The notes under the pieces were generated by a model that was not told where the DNA came from, did no database searches, and was given only the letters and a program-made list of their open reading frames with translations. The translations under genes were made by a program, and so were the position numbers. A stretch of 64,000 bases of DNA from a virus. Shown here in pieces: positions 53,196 to 60,700 of the stretch. The stretch covers positions 16,321 through 80,320 of the IMG/VR virus record IMGVR_UViG_3300043444_000221; one strand, written 5' to 3'. Each line of letters starts with the position of its first letter. The stretch's first letter is position 1.

Positions 53196-53525
53196 TTTTA
53201 GTTCTCCTTTCAAGAGACTTTCTTTAACTTTCTAGGATAAATCCTAGCATAGGGGTCTGACATTTTGCAACTCACAAAACGGACATTTGCCACATTTGTG
53301 ATTGTGATTTAGGTCTCATTTATTCGCTAGGCTCACCCGTTTTTCGGTTTATTTGCTAGGCTCATTTTGACCTAAATCTCTCTATTTATTTATAGGATAA
53401 GACTAGCAGACATATCTCAAAAAGTCAAGGCGACACGCCGTGTTTCTTATAACATTCTTATAACGACACGCCCGACTGCGTCGACCAGATCCAGGAGCTT
53501 TTGTCAAGTCCTGTTCTGGCGTGTC
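53196..53525 (-). promoter_or_regulatory. Intergenic control module J with inverted/direct repeats
   Basis: Nothing coding is established in 330 nt. The region has TGTCAGACCCC near 53240, a 10-bp perfect inverted repeat (GATTTAGGTC 53306-53315, GACCTAAATC 53369-53378) around two TTTATTYGCTAGGCTCA repeats (53319-53335, 53348-53364) with a CCG-TTTTT-CGG hairpin between. Also present are a promoter-like TTGACT/TAGTCT near 53400-53425, CGACACGCC at 53431 and 53464, TTGACA-N16-GTCGAC (53507-53480), and GGCGTGTC at 53518. Confidence 0.72.
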
Positions 53526-53645
53526 TTAGAATGGAGGCTTGTTGTCCTCTTCGCCTTGGCGGTATCCAACAGACTTACCAATTCGGTAAGCAACATAGAC
53601 GAACACAATGTCAAGCAATAGGTTGAAGCCGTTATAGAAAATCAT
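53526..53645 (-). CDS. Small membrane protein
   Basis: The 39-residue product has a hydrophobic N-terminal stretch (FNLLLDIVFVYVAYRIG) and a polar end. GAAAGGA precedes the ATG at 53645. It probably spans the membrane once. Confidence 0.6.
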   Translation of the reverse strand: MIFYNGFNLLLDIVFVYVAYRIGKSVGYRQGEEDNKPPF

Positions 53646-53675
53646 TTGTTATCCTTTCTTTGTTATTAGTATAGA

Positions 53676-53840
53676 CTAGACTAGGTATTCTGTCAAGTCT
53701 TCACCTAGATACTCTTCAGCGTCTAGGATAGGCATTAGCCCGTCATACTCGTGACAAGCAGGGCATACATAAGCGTAGGTTACGCCGTAGCAGTATACAC
53801 AGATTCTAAGGTCTGAATCAATCTTTCTAGTTTCGTTCAT
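53676..53840 (-). CDS. Small zinc-ribbon protein
   Basis: The 54-residue product has CVYCYG and CPACHEY, a classic zinc ribbon. GAAAGGA precedes ATG 53840; the longer frame to 53897 is rejected. A promoter (53897-53869) lies upstream. Confidence 0.68.
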   Translation of the reverse strand: MNETRKIDSDLRICVYCYGVTYAYVCPACHEYDGLMPILDAEEYLGEDLTEYLV

Positions 53841-53995
53841 TTTGAACTTCCTTTCTTTTACTAAGATAAACCTATCACAGGGGTACGACATTGTCAAGCT
53901 TTTTTATGGCGTGTCGTAGTTTTAATTATAACAATTTGATAACGGGTCGACAGATTTTGATCACTTTGTCAAGCTTTCAAATCTGCGTGTTGCGT
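53841..53995 (-). promoter_or_regulatory. Intergenic control module K
   Basis: It contains TTGACA (53897-53892), 17 bp, TAGGTT (53874-53869), GGCGTGTCGTAG near 53904, TTGACA-N15-GTCGAC (53972-53946), and GCGTGTTGCG at 53987. Nothing coding is seen. Confidence 0.74.
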
Positions 53996-54178
53996 TTAGA
54001 TTTTGGCTTTACCAACCAAAGTACCTGAAATAGAAAGTGCGTCACACGCAACTTTTACTGCAATACCAGCAGGGAGTTTTGCAGGGTACTCATTTAAGAA
54101 TTGAGCAACTGCACCCTTGCTAGGGAGAGAGATTACAGAGACATTACCATTGAAGGTTTCTAGTTTTACTTTATACAT
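53996..54178 (-). CDS. Small protein of unknown function
   Basis: The 60-residue product (MYKVKLETFNGNVSVISLPS) is beta-alpha. ATG 54178 follows AAAGGAAAAC, preferred over 54193. No family is recognised. Confidence 0.62.
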   Translation of the reverse strand: MYKVKLETFNGNVSVISLPSKGAVAQFLNEYPAKLPAGIAVKVACDALSISGTLVGKAKI

Positions 54179-54192
54179 TAGTTTTCCTTTCA

Positions 54193-54402
54193 TTAGCCGA
54201 AATAAACGGCACCTTTTACATTCTGATGATTAACACATACATTACCACGAGGGATAGGTGTATGACACTTGAAGCATAGCATTTGCATTGGAGCATTTGT
54301 TACTATTGCTAATTCTAAATCTAGTTTTTCTGAGGTAGTAGCCTCATCAAGGGATACCCAACCAGCACCCTGTTCATTCATTCTAAAAATTTCTAGTGAC
54401 AT
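54193..54402 (-). CDS. Small zinc-finger-like protein
   Basis: The 69-residue product has a CFKCH...CVNH set near its C-terminus that could bind zinc. Its end leaves a 14-nt gap with AAAGGAAAAC, then the next gene. No family is recognised. Confidence 0.6.
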   Translation of the reverse strand: MSLEIFRMNEQGAGWVSLDEATTSEKLDLELAIVTNAPMQMLCFKCHTPIPRGNVCVNHQNVKGAVYFG

Positions 54403-54671
54403 TTTTATGTCCTTTCTTTAACTTCTAATAAGACTATCCTATCAGAGGGGTCTGACAAATAAGGGCTTTATTTGCTTAGGCTCACTGTGATACTAGTCAC
54501 ATTTATTTGCTAAGGCTCATTTCCTTATTTATCCTTATTTAATTTTGATACGAGTATCCTAACATAGAAAAGCCAAAAAGTCAAGGGACAAAACGGACAT
54601 TCTTATGTGTTTTAGGTCACATTTTGGTCGACACGGATCGCAGCTTTTGTCAACTGCGACACGCCCTTTTT
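54403..54671 (-). promoter_or_regulatory. Intergenic control module L with second repeat cassette
   Basis: It contains TGTCAGACCCC near 54441, an 8-bp inverted repeat (AAATAAGG 54456-54463, CCTTATTT 54522-54529) around two TTTATTTGCTWAGGCTCA repeats (54466-54483, 54501-54518), then TTGACA-N15-GTCGAC (54653-54627) and GCGACACGCC at 54656. Nothing coding is seen. Confidence 0.74.
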
Positions 54672-54845
54672 TTACATTTTTCTTAGCATCTCATTGAAGT
54701 CATCTAGTGCTTGCTTGTATAGTTCGGGGTACTGTTCAGCAATACCCTTTAGACGCTCATCACTAGCCTTCATTTCAGCATAGGTACCACCCCAATGCTC
54801 AGAGTGATTAGCACTAATTTCTTTTAGCATTTCATCATAGGTCAT
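54672..54845 (-). CDS. Small helical protein of unknown function
   Basis: The 57-residue product (MTYDEMLKEISANHSEHWGG, LYKQALDDFNEMLRKM) is helical. It starts 2 nt after the upstream stop. No family is recognised. Confidence 0.65.
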   Translation of the reverse strand: MTYDEMLKEISANHSEHWGGTYAEMKASDERLKGIAEQYPELYKQALDDFNEMLRKM

Positions 54846-54847
54846 TA

Positions 54848-55117
54848 TTATTCACCTACCTTTGGGCAGTAGGTTACATTTCTGCTACTGTGGAATGTTG
54901 CTCCACCTTCTAGCACTTTGTGTTCAAGAACAATCTCGTGTTCCCAACCCCTACCTGCTATGGCAGAGTTAGTTACACGCTCTCCACATTCGGAGCAAGT
55001 TCCAAACCATAGGCGGTTATCCTTGCGGTAACCATCTTCTGGGTTGATTACCTTGAAATTGAAACCAATTCCGTTCTCACGGATTTCTTTGAAGTTTTCT
55101 TTAGTGATTACTAGCAT
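54848..55117 (-). CDS. Small zinc-binding-like protein of unknown function
   Basis: The 89-residue product has CSECGERV and a later CPK that might complete a zinc site, plus a His-rich middle (WEHEIVLEHKV). A promoter-like TTGACT/TAATCT pair lies upstream near 55165. Confidence 0.62.
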   Translation of the reverse strand: MLVITKENFKEIRENGIGFNFKVINPEDGYRKDNRLWFGTCSECGERVTNSAIAGRGWEHEIVLEHKVLEGGATFHSSRNVTYCPKVGE

Positions 55118-55365
55118 TTCTAGTTATCCTTTCTTTTTATTACTATCTTTTCTTTATGTATTAAGATTAGCAGACAGGTCTGACAAAGTCAAGTCTATTT
55201 GGTGTGATTTATGTAACAATTTGATAACGGGGTAGGGGTGCATCCACACTATATTTTGTTACCTATTTGTTATAAAACATGTATCGTACACTTATTAAAA
55301 ATATTCAGATTTTCTCCAAATCCAAAATTTAAAATTTTTCAGATTTTGCCAGGTATAATAAACAT
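55118..55365. promoter_or_regulatory. Intergenic region between the minus array and the next plus gene
   Basis: It contains TTGACT-TTGTCAGACC-TAATCT for the minus gene at 55117 and, at 55354-55359, TATAAT for the plus gene at 55366. In between lie AT-rich stretches (AAATTTTTCAGATTTT). Nothing coding is seen. Confidence 0.65.
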
Positions 55366-55494
55366 ATGGAAATTAAACGTGATGGAGACACTCCAGTTAA
55401 TGATAGCTGGACTATGAAAATTTTTTCAGATTCTTGCTGCAACGGATGTTCTTGCAAGTCGTCTGATGATCATAAAAAAGAAGACCAAGCCTAA
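55366..55494 (+). CDS. Tiny Cys-rich peptide
   Basis: The 42-residue product has a Cys cluster (CCNGCSCK) and an acidic end. The ATG lies 6 nt after TATAAT, so it is leaderless. The cysteines could bind metal. No family is recognised. Confidence 0.6.
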   Translation: MEIKRDGDTPVNDSWTMKIFSDSCCNGCSCKSSDDHKKEDQA

Positions 55495-55513
55495 ATAGCC
55501 TGGTCTCTTTATT
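55478..55513 (+). terminator. Terminator after the tiny Cys-rich gene
   Basis: AGACCAAGC and GCCTGGTCT pair with one mismatch around a CTAAATA loop, followed by CTTTATTTG. It overlaps the end of the gene. Confidence 0.75.
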
Positions 55514-55524
55514 TGAGCGGTATA

Positions 55525-55731
55525 TTAACGATTAGTATTAATATAACCATGCTCTACAAGCAAATCAAATAGCATGCCATTAACATACAGTAGTTGAGGT
55601 CTTTGCTGAGAAAGAGCCTGTTCAACTTGATCGCTTGGAGCATTTTGCTGAATAGCCATTTGACGATTCATATTGTCAATAGCATCTGTCATGAGCTGTA
55701 CAACTTCATCACGTAGCATATCTGTCTCCAT
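55525..55731 (-). CDS. Helical protein of unknown function
   Basis: The 68-residue product is helix-rich (LRDEVVQLMTDAIDNMNRQ) with a Gln-rich middle. In-frame ATGs are at 55731 and 55719. No family is recognised. Confidence 0.6.
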   Translation of the reverse strand: METDMLRDEVVQLMTDAIDNMNRQMAIQQNAPSDQVEQALSQQRPQLLYVNGMLFDLLVEHGYINTNR

Positions 55732-55823
55732 TTCTACTAGTAGTTTATAAATGATATCACAATTTGGAAGTTAGTGCAATTTGGGACGGTACATAATCAG
55801 CGTAGCTGATCTCAAAATAAGAC

Positions 55824-56033
55824 TTACCAATTACCTACAGGACATTTCGCTTGAAGTAACGTAGTCTTTAAATGCATAAAGCATCCACACTTAGCACATC
55901 TAGCTGACTTAGGTCGAAAGAACTCACATGTCTTGCATATGTCCAAACGTTTCTCTATAAGGTCTTTATCTGAGCGTGGTTTATTAGGGTCAAATAGATC
56001 AGTAAATTTGACATCCCCTGGATTTTCTGCCAT
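55824..56033 (-). CDS. Cys-rich zinc protein common in phages
   Basis: The 69-residue product has CKTCEFFRP, CAKCGCFMHLK and CPVGNW, a conserved zinc-binding small protein of phages (also seen in cyanophages). It may bind nucleic acid or another protein. The start lies close to the divergent methyltransferase promoter. Confidence 0.75.
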   Translation of the reverse strand: MAENPGDVKFTDLFDPNKPRSDKDLIEKRLDICKTCEFFRPKSARCAKCGCFMHLKTTLLQAKCPVGNW

Positions 56034-56072
56034 AATGGTCTATTTTATCATAAAACATGCTATAATTTCAGT

Positions 56073-56765
56073 ATGACAATTCCTAACAGTTCCGTACGCC
56101 AGCTAGCAACTAGCAATGGTGTCACAATTTCTCTAACTTCTGGACCAGACGTTTATCAGCCACTTGCAGAGACAACTCCTGCATGGCCAATTATGAAAAA
56201 TCTAATTGATGCTGCTCCTTCACAAGATGGCCTTGTATTTGGAGACTTTGGAACTGGTACTGGTCAATTTGCTATTTTTGCTAAGTGGACATTCCCTGGA
56301 ATGACTGTTAAGGCATACGACAACGATCCTGCTGTACAGAAGTACGTAGAAGAAAATCTTGTCACACATGCAGAGCTTGCAGCAGATGCTGTAGAACTCA
56401 ATATCATGGATGTTGCAGATATCGATCCAAACACAGAATTCGACTTTATCATCTCAACACCACCATACTATGCAGATGTTATCAAGACACTTCCAAGCAT
56501 TTCACACCCACACATGGAAGATCCAGAGTCTGCAGTATTTGGTGGTTTCAAGGGATTGGAAGTCCAAGCTGTATTTTTGGATAAGGCTGCACAAACTCTT
56601 AAGTCAGGTGGAGCAATTCTAGTTGTTCACGCACGTACTGCTAAGGATGATATTGCAGATATGCTAACACAGCGTGGATTTACAAATCTTTCATACCACC
56701 AGGATGCAAATCCTTCAGAACTTATGCCAATTGTAGATGCTGGTTTCACAGTAGCATACAAGTAA
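56073..56765 (+). CDS. Class I SAM-dependent methyltransferase
   Basis: The 230-residue product has the SAM-binding loop FGDFGTGTGQFAIFA, an acidic strand end (AYDNDP), and STPPYYAD. The last is an NPPY-like catalytic motif used by N-methyltransferases acting on adenine, glutamine (PrmC/HemK) or rRNA. The start is set by TATAAT at 56061-56066, 6 nt before the ATG. The substrate cannot be named. Confidence 0.85.
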   Translation: MTIPNSSVRQLATSNGVTISLTSGPDVYQPLAETTPAWPIMKNLIDAAPSQDGLVFGDFGTGTGQFAIFAKWTFPGMTVKAYDNDPAVQKYVEENLVTHAELAADAVELNIMDVADIDPNTEFDFIISTPPYYADVIKTLPSISHPHMEDPESAVFGGFKGLEVQAVFLDKAAQTLKSGGAILVVHARTAKDDIADMLTQRGFTNLSYHQDANPSELMPIVDAGFTVAYK

Positions 56766-56809
56766 CCCATAAGTTAGCAATTGCTCACAAGTTATCTTGT
56801 GGGCTTTTT
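56766..56809 (+). terminator. Terminator of the methyltransferase gene
   Basis: CCCATAAG pairs with CTTGTGGG, with an inner CACAAG/CTTGTG hairpin, followed by CTTTTTG, right after the stop. Confidence 0.78.
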
Positions 56810-56885
56810 GCTTATTTGGGGATGGTATCTCTATATCACGCCGAACTTGTCCGCTGGACTTAAAAACTATTTTATCGCTTCGCTT

Positions 56886-56907
56886 TTATCCACAGATTGT
56901 GAATAAG
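56886..56907. promoter_or_regulatory. Inverted pair of DnaA boxes
   Basis: TTATCCACA (56886-56894) and TGTGAATAA (56899-56907) are oppositely oriented DnaA-box matches 4 nt apart. An AT-only tract lies downstream beyond the next gene. Confidence 0.7.
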
Positions 56908-56937
56908 TGTTAAAAAATAAAGTATAATTATACTATC

Positions 56938-57234
56938 ATGACAACCCTTCAAATAACAGAGATGATTATTGCGATTATGGTTTCTATTGGAACCTTTATT
57001 GGATTGTCAGCTGCAGGTGTCCGCTGGCTTGTCAAACATTACTTCAATGATATAAAGCATGAGCTAAAGCCAAATGGTGGATCAAGCTTAAAAGATCAAG
57101 TAAATCGAATGGAAAAGCAGCATCAGGAATTTAAAAACAGACTAGATGAAGCTGACTTGATGCGTAGAGATATGAATAAAAAAGTAGACAAGATGTATGA
57201 TCTACTTTTGGACTATATTGCTAATAAGAAGTAA
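56938..57234 (+). CDS. DUF2746-like holin candidate
   Basis: The 98-residue product has one or two hydrophobic helices at residues about 6-30, then LKPNGGSSLKDQVNRMEKQ, a linker-helix motif typical of actinophage DUF2746 proteins (often annotated holins). It is preceded by a 14-bp palindrome AGTATAATTATACT containing the -10. Confidence 0.75.
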   Translation: MTTLQITEMIIAIMVSIGTFIGLSAAGVRWLVKHYFNDIKHELKPNGGSSLKDQVNRMEKQHQEFKNRLDEADLMRRDMNKKVDKMYDLLLDYIANKK

Positions 57235-57400
57235 TATATAATATATATAATATATATAAATATAAAGATATAAGATATATTCTACTTAGAGATATTATTT
57301 AATATTTAATATATATAATAGTCTACCACAGAGTTCTATTCTTTGAGGCCAAAATTGATAAAATCTTTATAACATTTTTATAACTCTTTTTCAAAAAGTC
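57235..57400. other. AT-rich tract between the holin-like gene and the small RNA
   Basis: About 85 bp (57235-57320) are nearly all A/T with TATATAATATA repeats, easily melted. This is followed by non-repetitive AT-rich sequence. No coding potential is seen. It might serve as an unwinding element for the DnaA-box pair 330 nt away. Confidence 0.5.
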
Positions 57401-57430
57401 CTTTTTGTACAATTATGATATAATTTATAT

Positions 57431-57489
57431 GGCTAGTATCCAGGTCTGTCTCTCATACCCACCATGCCTGGATACTAGTCCTTTTTTTC
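57431..57489 (+). ncRNA. Probable small RNA: promoter directly followed by hairpin terminator
   Basis: TATAAT at 57419-57424 would start RNA at about 57431, where a 14-bp stem begins (GGCTAGTATCCAGG pairing with CCTGGATACTAGTCC), with a 21-nt CU-rich loop (TCTGTCTCTCATACCCACC...), then TTTTTTT. The whole RNA of about 58 nt is a hairpin with its own terminator. Alternatively it is a promoter-proximal attenuator for the tail genes, which, however, have their own TATAAT at 57501. Confidence 0.68.
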
Positions 57490-57515
57490 ATTTTATGATG
57501 TATAATTGTTATACT

Positions 57516-57905
57516 ATGGCATCACTTTATGAACCCTCAACCTTTGGCTCAGACCCAGCCATTATTAAGTGGCAGGTCGTCCGTGGCGATACCGCCCAAG
57601 TTCGCATAGAATTTGTAGAAGTGGATGAGACCACTCCAATAGACACTTCTACTTGGACATATATTGCCAGTGCATATGATCCAAGGCTTGATACAATAGA
57701 TGAGCTTGATGTCACGCCAGGCAATGGTTTTGTGGTTGTTACAGCACCTGCAAATACTACAAAGCTATGGGGTGCAGGATACGGTTCTGTTATTGCCGAA
57801 CTTTTGTTCGATCTTCAGGTAACAAAACAGGACGGAACCATTTGGACACCAGTACTTGGAAACATTGTGGTTCTTGGTGATGTCACATACGGAGGAAGTT
57901 TATGA
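57516..57905 (+). CDS. BppU-like baseplate/tail protein
   Basis: The 129-residue product has RGDTAQVRIEF after a W-Q/W-x-V start and a beta-sandwich layout ending in a TxDGTxxTPVLGNIVVLG strand, as in BppU N-terminal or similar tail proteins. Two paralogs lie at 58615 and 62505. The true start is the ATG at 57516, not the 37-residue extension through the small RNA hairpin. Confidence 0.72.
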   Translation: MASLYEPSTFGSDPAIIKWQVVRGDTAQVRIEFVEVDETTPIDTSTWTYIASAYDPRLDTIDELDVTPGNGFVVVTAPANTTKLWGAGYGSVIAELLFDLQVTKQDGTIWTPVLGNIVVLGDVTYGGSL

Positions 57906-58615
57906 CAGTAATTAAGATTGTCCCTATGCCAGGAAGTCCAGGGCCACAGGGAGTACGTGGAGAACGTGGTTTGCAAGGCGAACCAGGCCCTAATGGACTT
58001 GCAGGTGCATCTGCATATCAGATAGCTGTTGGTAATGGCTATTCTGGCTCAGAGGCTCAGTGGTTGGCATCTCTTGTTGGCCCAAAGGGTGATAAAGGAG
58101 ATACTGGAACTCCTGGACAAAATGGACAAAACGGATTAACTGGTGCATCAGCGTATCAGGTAGCGATTTCAAATGGATTCTCTGGATCAGAGCAGCAGTG
58201 GCTTGACTCACTTAAAGCAAGCCAAACATCTGGAACATATACACCAGTTCTGTCTGGTACTGGACTAACCATTACAAATAATCAGGCAACTGGTCATTAC
58301 ACAGTAATCAATAACATTGTTTTCTTTAGAATAAGAGTTCCACTAACATATGCCTCTAATTTTGGAACTGGTTCTTACAGCCTCACTCTTCCATTTGCTC
58401 CAGCAGCAGACTTCATTGTCCGTGATGGAGTTATTAATGATGCTTCAGCAGCTGTTAAATATACCCTCAGCCTACATGGAACCGCATCTAGCACAACCGC
58501 AAGCTTGAAATATACAGCAGGAAGCCAGTTCTTTGATGTTGACTACAACTCACCATTTGTCTTGGCTACAGCAGATAGTTTTGTTATTAGTGGCACATAC
58601 GAGAGGCAGGCATAA
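57902..58615 (+). CDS. Collagen-like tail appendage protein
   Basis: The 237-residue product has two G-x-y collagen-like runs (GSPGPQGVRGERGLQGEPG near 11-30 and GPKGDKGDTGTPG near 60-72), each followed by GASAYQxAxxNGxSGSExQWL, a motif found in phage tail fibres. Its last about 125 residues form a beta-rich head like that in 26201-26716. ATGA couples it upstream. Confidence 0.82.
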   Translation: MTVIKIVPMPGSPGPQGVRGERGLQGEPGPNGLAGASAYQIAVGNGYSGSEAQWLASLVGPKGDKGDTGTPGQNGQNGLTGASAYQVAISNGFSGSEQQWLDSLKASQTSGTYTPVLSGTGLTITNNQATGHYTVINNIVFFRIRVPLTYASNFGTGSYSLTLPFAPAADFIVRDGVINDASAAVKYTLSLHGTASSTTASLKYTAGSQFFDVDYNSPFVLATADSFVISGTYERQA

Positions 58616-58986
58616 TGGCATATCCAGCAACATACGACATTAAATACTATAGAGGAGACACGCTAGAATTTCGTGTATTTCCTAAAAATGCATCAGGAGC
58701 AGCTTTTGATTTGAGCACATTCAATAATGCAAAGTTTACAATTGCAGATGCAAGAGGAGATGGGGCAACAAGACTGAATGGTTTTGCAGAAATTAGAACT
58801 GACTCTGTAAATAACCTGTCTTATATTGTTTGTGCCATTCTTCCAGGTCTTGGAACGCAACTAGATCCTAATGTTCAGTATGTTTATGATGTTGAGGTAA
58901 GCAAGAATGCAACGCCTTATCCATATGTTTATACTTTGGTTACTGGAACTATATCGGTAACAGATCATGTAAGCGGTGCAATCTAG
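58615..58986 (+). CDS. BppU-like baseplate/tail protein (paralog)
   Basis: The 123-residue product (YRGDTLEFRVFPKNASGAAFDLS, VQYVYDVEVSKN) belongs to the same family as 57516-57905. TAATG couples it to the collagen-like gene. Confidence 0.7.
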   Translation: MAYPATYDIKYYRGDTLEFRVFPKNASGAAFDLSTFNNAKFTIADARGDGATRLNGFAEIRTDSVNNLSYIVCAILPGLGTQLDPNVQYVYDVEVSKNATPYPYVYTLVTGTISVTDHVSGAI

Positions 58987-58987
58987 T

Positions 58988-59572
58988 ATGACTGATATCG
59001 TTAGCACAATCTCTTCAATTGACCTAAACGTACTTGGTGGTCCAACTACAATAGAATTGGCAGTTGATTATGGACAGCGTGGAGATCGTGGAAGTTTGAT
59101 TCTTTATGGTCAGGGGAAGCCAGCTTTGGTGTCTTTACCAACTGCCCCAGCAGTTTATGACATGTATGTAAATCTGCTACCATCTGACGATGAATATCAG
59201 TGGGTATATCAGTACATCTCTCAGCCATCTGGCTATGGATGGAAGGCTCTTTTTAAGCTAAACCCAAACACATATAGTGGCAATAAAACACTCACTTTTA
59301 TAAACGGATCAACAGAGGTATGGATTCCAATTGTTTCTATTACTGGCGGAGATATCGTTACATCAAGCATTACATCTGGTAGCTTTAATGTTCAGCACAG
59401 TGTAATTGCACAAAATCCAGTAGCTTCATCAGTTTCTGTTGGAGATATAGCATTGTCGCCAGATGAGATTCTGGCACTGCCAATAACAATTAAGGCAGCA
59501 GAGTTTGTGAGTGGCGAATGGGCACTACTCTCTGGAGAAAAGCAAGTACACCTATTCATTACTATGGTATAA
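58988..59572 (+). CDS. Tail protein with baseplate-like repeats
   Basis: The 194-residue product starts MTDIVSTISSIDLNVLGG, has GQRGDRGSLILYGQGKPA and a beta-rich second half (VSITGGDIVTSSITSGSF). It resembles minor tail proteins. It follows the previous gene by one base. Confidence 0.68.
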   Translation: MTDIVSTISSIDLNVLGGPTTIELAVDYGQRGDRGSLILYGQGKPALVSLPTAPAVYDMYVNLLPSDDEYQWVYQYISQPSGYGWKALFKLNPNTYSGNKTLTFINGSTEVWIPIVSITGGDIVTSSITSGSFNVQHSVIAQNPVASSVSVGDIALSPDEILALPITIKAAEFVSGEWALLSGEKQVHLFITMV

Positions 59573-59589
59573 TTTTGAGAGGGTGAAAA

Positions 59590-60045
59590 ATGGCTGCACA
59601 AAATATTGACGGTACCGCTAATGGTACTGGTATCTATAATACAAAAGTTCCAGGATACGAAGATCCTGCAGATATTCAGGCTGCTCTAAAGCTATTCCTT
59701 TATGGAGATGCTAACTTTAACGCAACTGATCCTGCAAATGCAGTAAACCTTCCAACACACTCTATAGCTAGATATATGAAGGCTATGCAGGATGAGATTG
59801 ATGCACTTCAGTCAATTGGAATTGGGTCGTATTATGGATCTGAACCATCTTCACCACTACTTGGACATGTCTGGATGTCTTCAGAAAACGTAACGCTTGT
59901 TCCAACTGCAGCTGTTGCAATCTACCAGGGAACAGAACCAACATCTGGACTTACTAATGGACTGCTATGGATTGACTCTAGTGGTGCAACGCCTACACTA
60001 AAGGTCTATGATGGATCTACACATACATGGAAGGTGGTTGGATAA
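59590..60045 (+). CDS. Minor tail/fibre-associated protein
   Basis: The 151-residue product has an N-terminal helix region and two beta motifs (YYGSEPSSPLLGHVWM, YQGTEPTSGLTNGLLWID) that look like related repeats. GAGAGGGTG precedes the ATG. Confidence 0.68.
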   Translation: MAAQNIDGTANGTGIYNTKVPGYEDPADIQAALKLFLYGDANFNATDPANAVNLPTHSIARYMKAMQDEIDALQSIGIGSYYGSEPSSPLLGHVWMSSENVTLVPTAAVAIYQGTEPTSGLTNGLLWIDSSGATPTLKVYDGSTHTWKVVG

Positions 60046-60692
60046 TGGCAGATATTAATTCAGAAGCAAAAGTAGCTTATATTTTTGATGGAACAACTTG
60101 GAGACCAATTGCTGGTGCTGGAACGGTTAATCCATCTGCAGATTATCAGTGGACTGGAGATCATTCATATTCTTCATCTTCCACTGTAACATTTGAAACT
60201 GTTGTAAAGAATAAAGCAGGTATTAATAATTTTTCAAATCCATCAGCTAGAGATGCTGCACTACCAAATCCAGTTACTGGGCTTGTAGCTTTTGTTGCAC
60301 AGGCTGCAGATGGCTCAACAATCAACGACATTCAGTTTTATGATGGTACAAGATGGAGATCATCTAATGACTCTGCAATTTTGACTGTGCCAAATGTATC
60401 AGCTAATGGATATACACTTGTTCCAGCAGATGCTGGCAACAGCCTTAGAGTTTCTGAATCAACTGGAACAACTATTTATATCCCAGAAAATGCATCAAAC
60501 TCATTCAAGATTGGCCAAAAGGTTGAAATTTTAAGAATGGGAACTGGTGATGTTCTTATTGCACCACTAACTGGAAATGTAACTCTTAATAGTAAGAATG
60601 GCAATAGAAAGATTGCATCACAGTATTCTGGTGCTGTTCTTACAAAAATTGATACAAATTCTTGGCTACTTATTGGTGATTTGACGGCTTAG
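60045..60692 (+). CDS. Tail fibre-like protein
   Basis: The 215-residue product has YIFDGTTWRPIAGAG, an FDG-W motif common at fibre N-termini, then FYDGTRWRSS and a C-terminal beta-helix-like part ending in a strand-rich tail. TAATG couples it to the previous gene. Confidence 0.7.
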   Translation: MADINSEAKVAYIFDGTTWRPIAGAGTVNPSADYQWTGDHSYSSSSTVTFETVVKNKAGINNFSNPSARDAALPNPVTGLVAFVAQAADGSTINDIQFYDGTRWRSSNDSAILTVPNVSANGYTLVPADAGNSLRVSESTGTTIYIPENASNSFKIGQKVEILRMGTGDVLIAPLTGNVTLNSKNGNRKIASQYSGAVLTKIDTNSWLLIGDLTA

Positions 60693-60700
60693 GGGTATAG

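Noticed and set aside
57235-57320. TATATAATATA repeats as a CRISPR-like array
   Set aside because: Units are short, AT-only and overlapping, with no unique spacers.
57405-57515. Extension of the BppU-like protein through the hairpin
   Set aside because: The sequence is a perfect terminator-like hairpin and a separate TATAAT lies just before the ATG at 57516.
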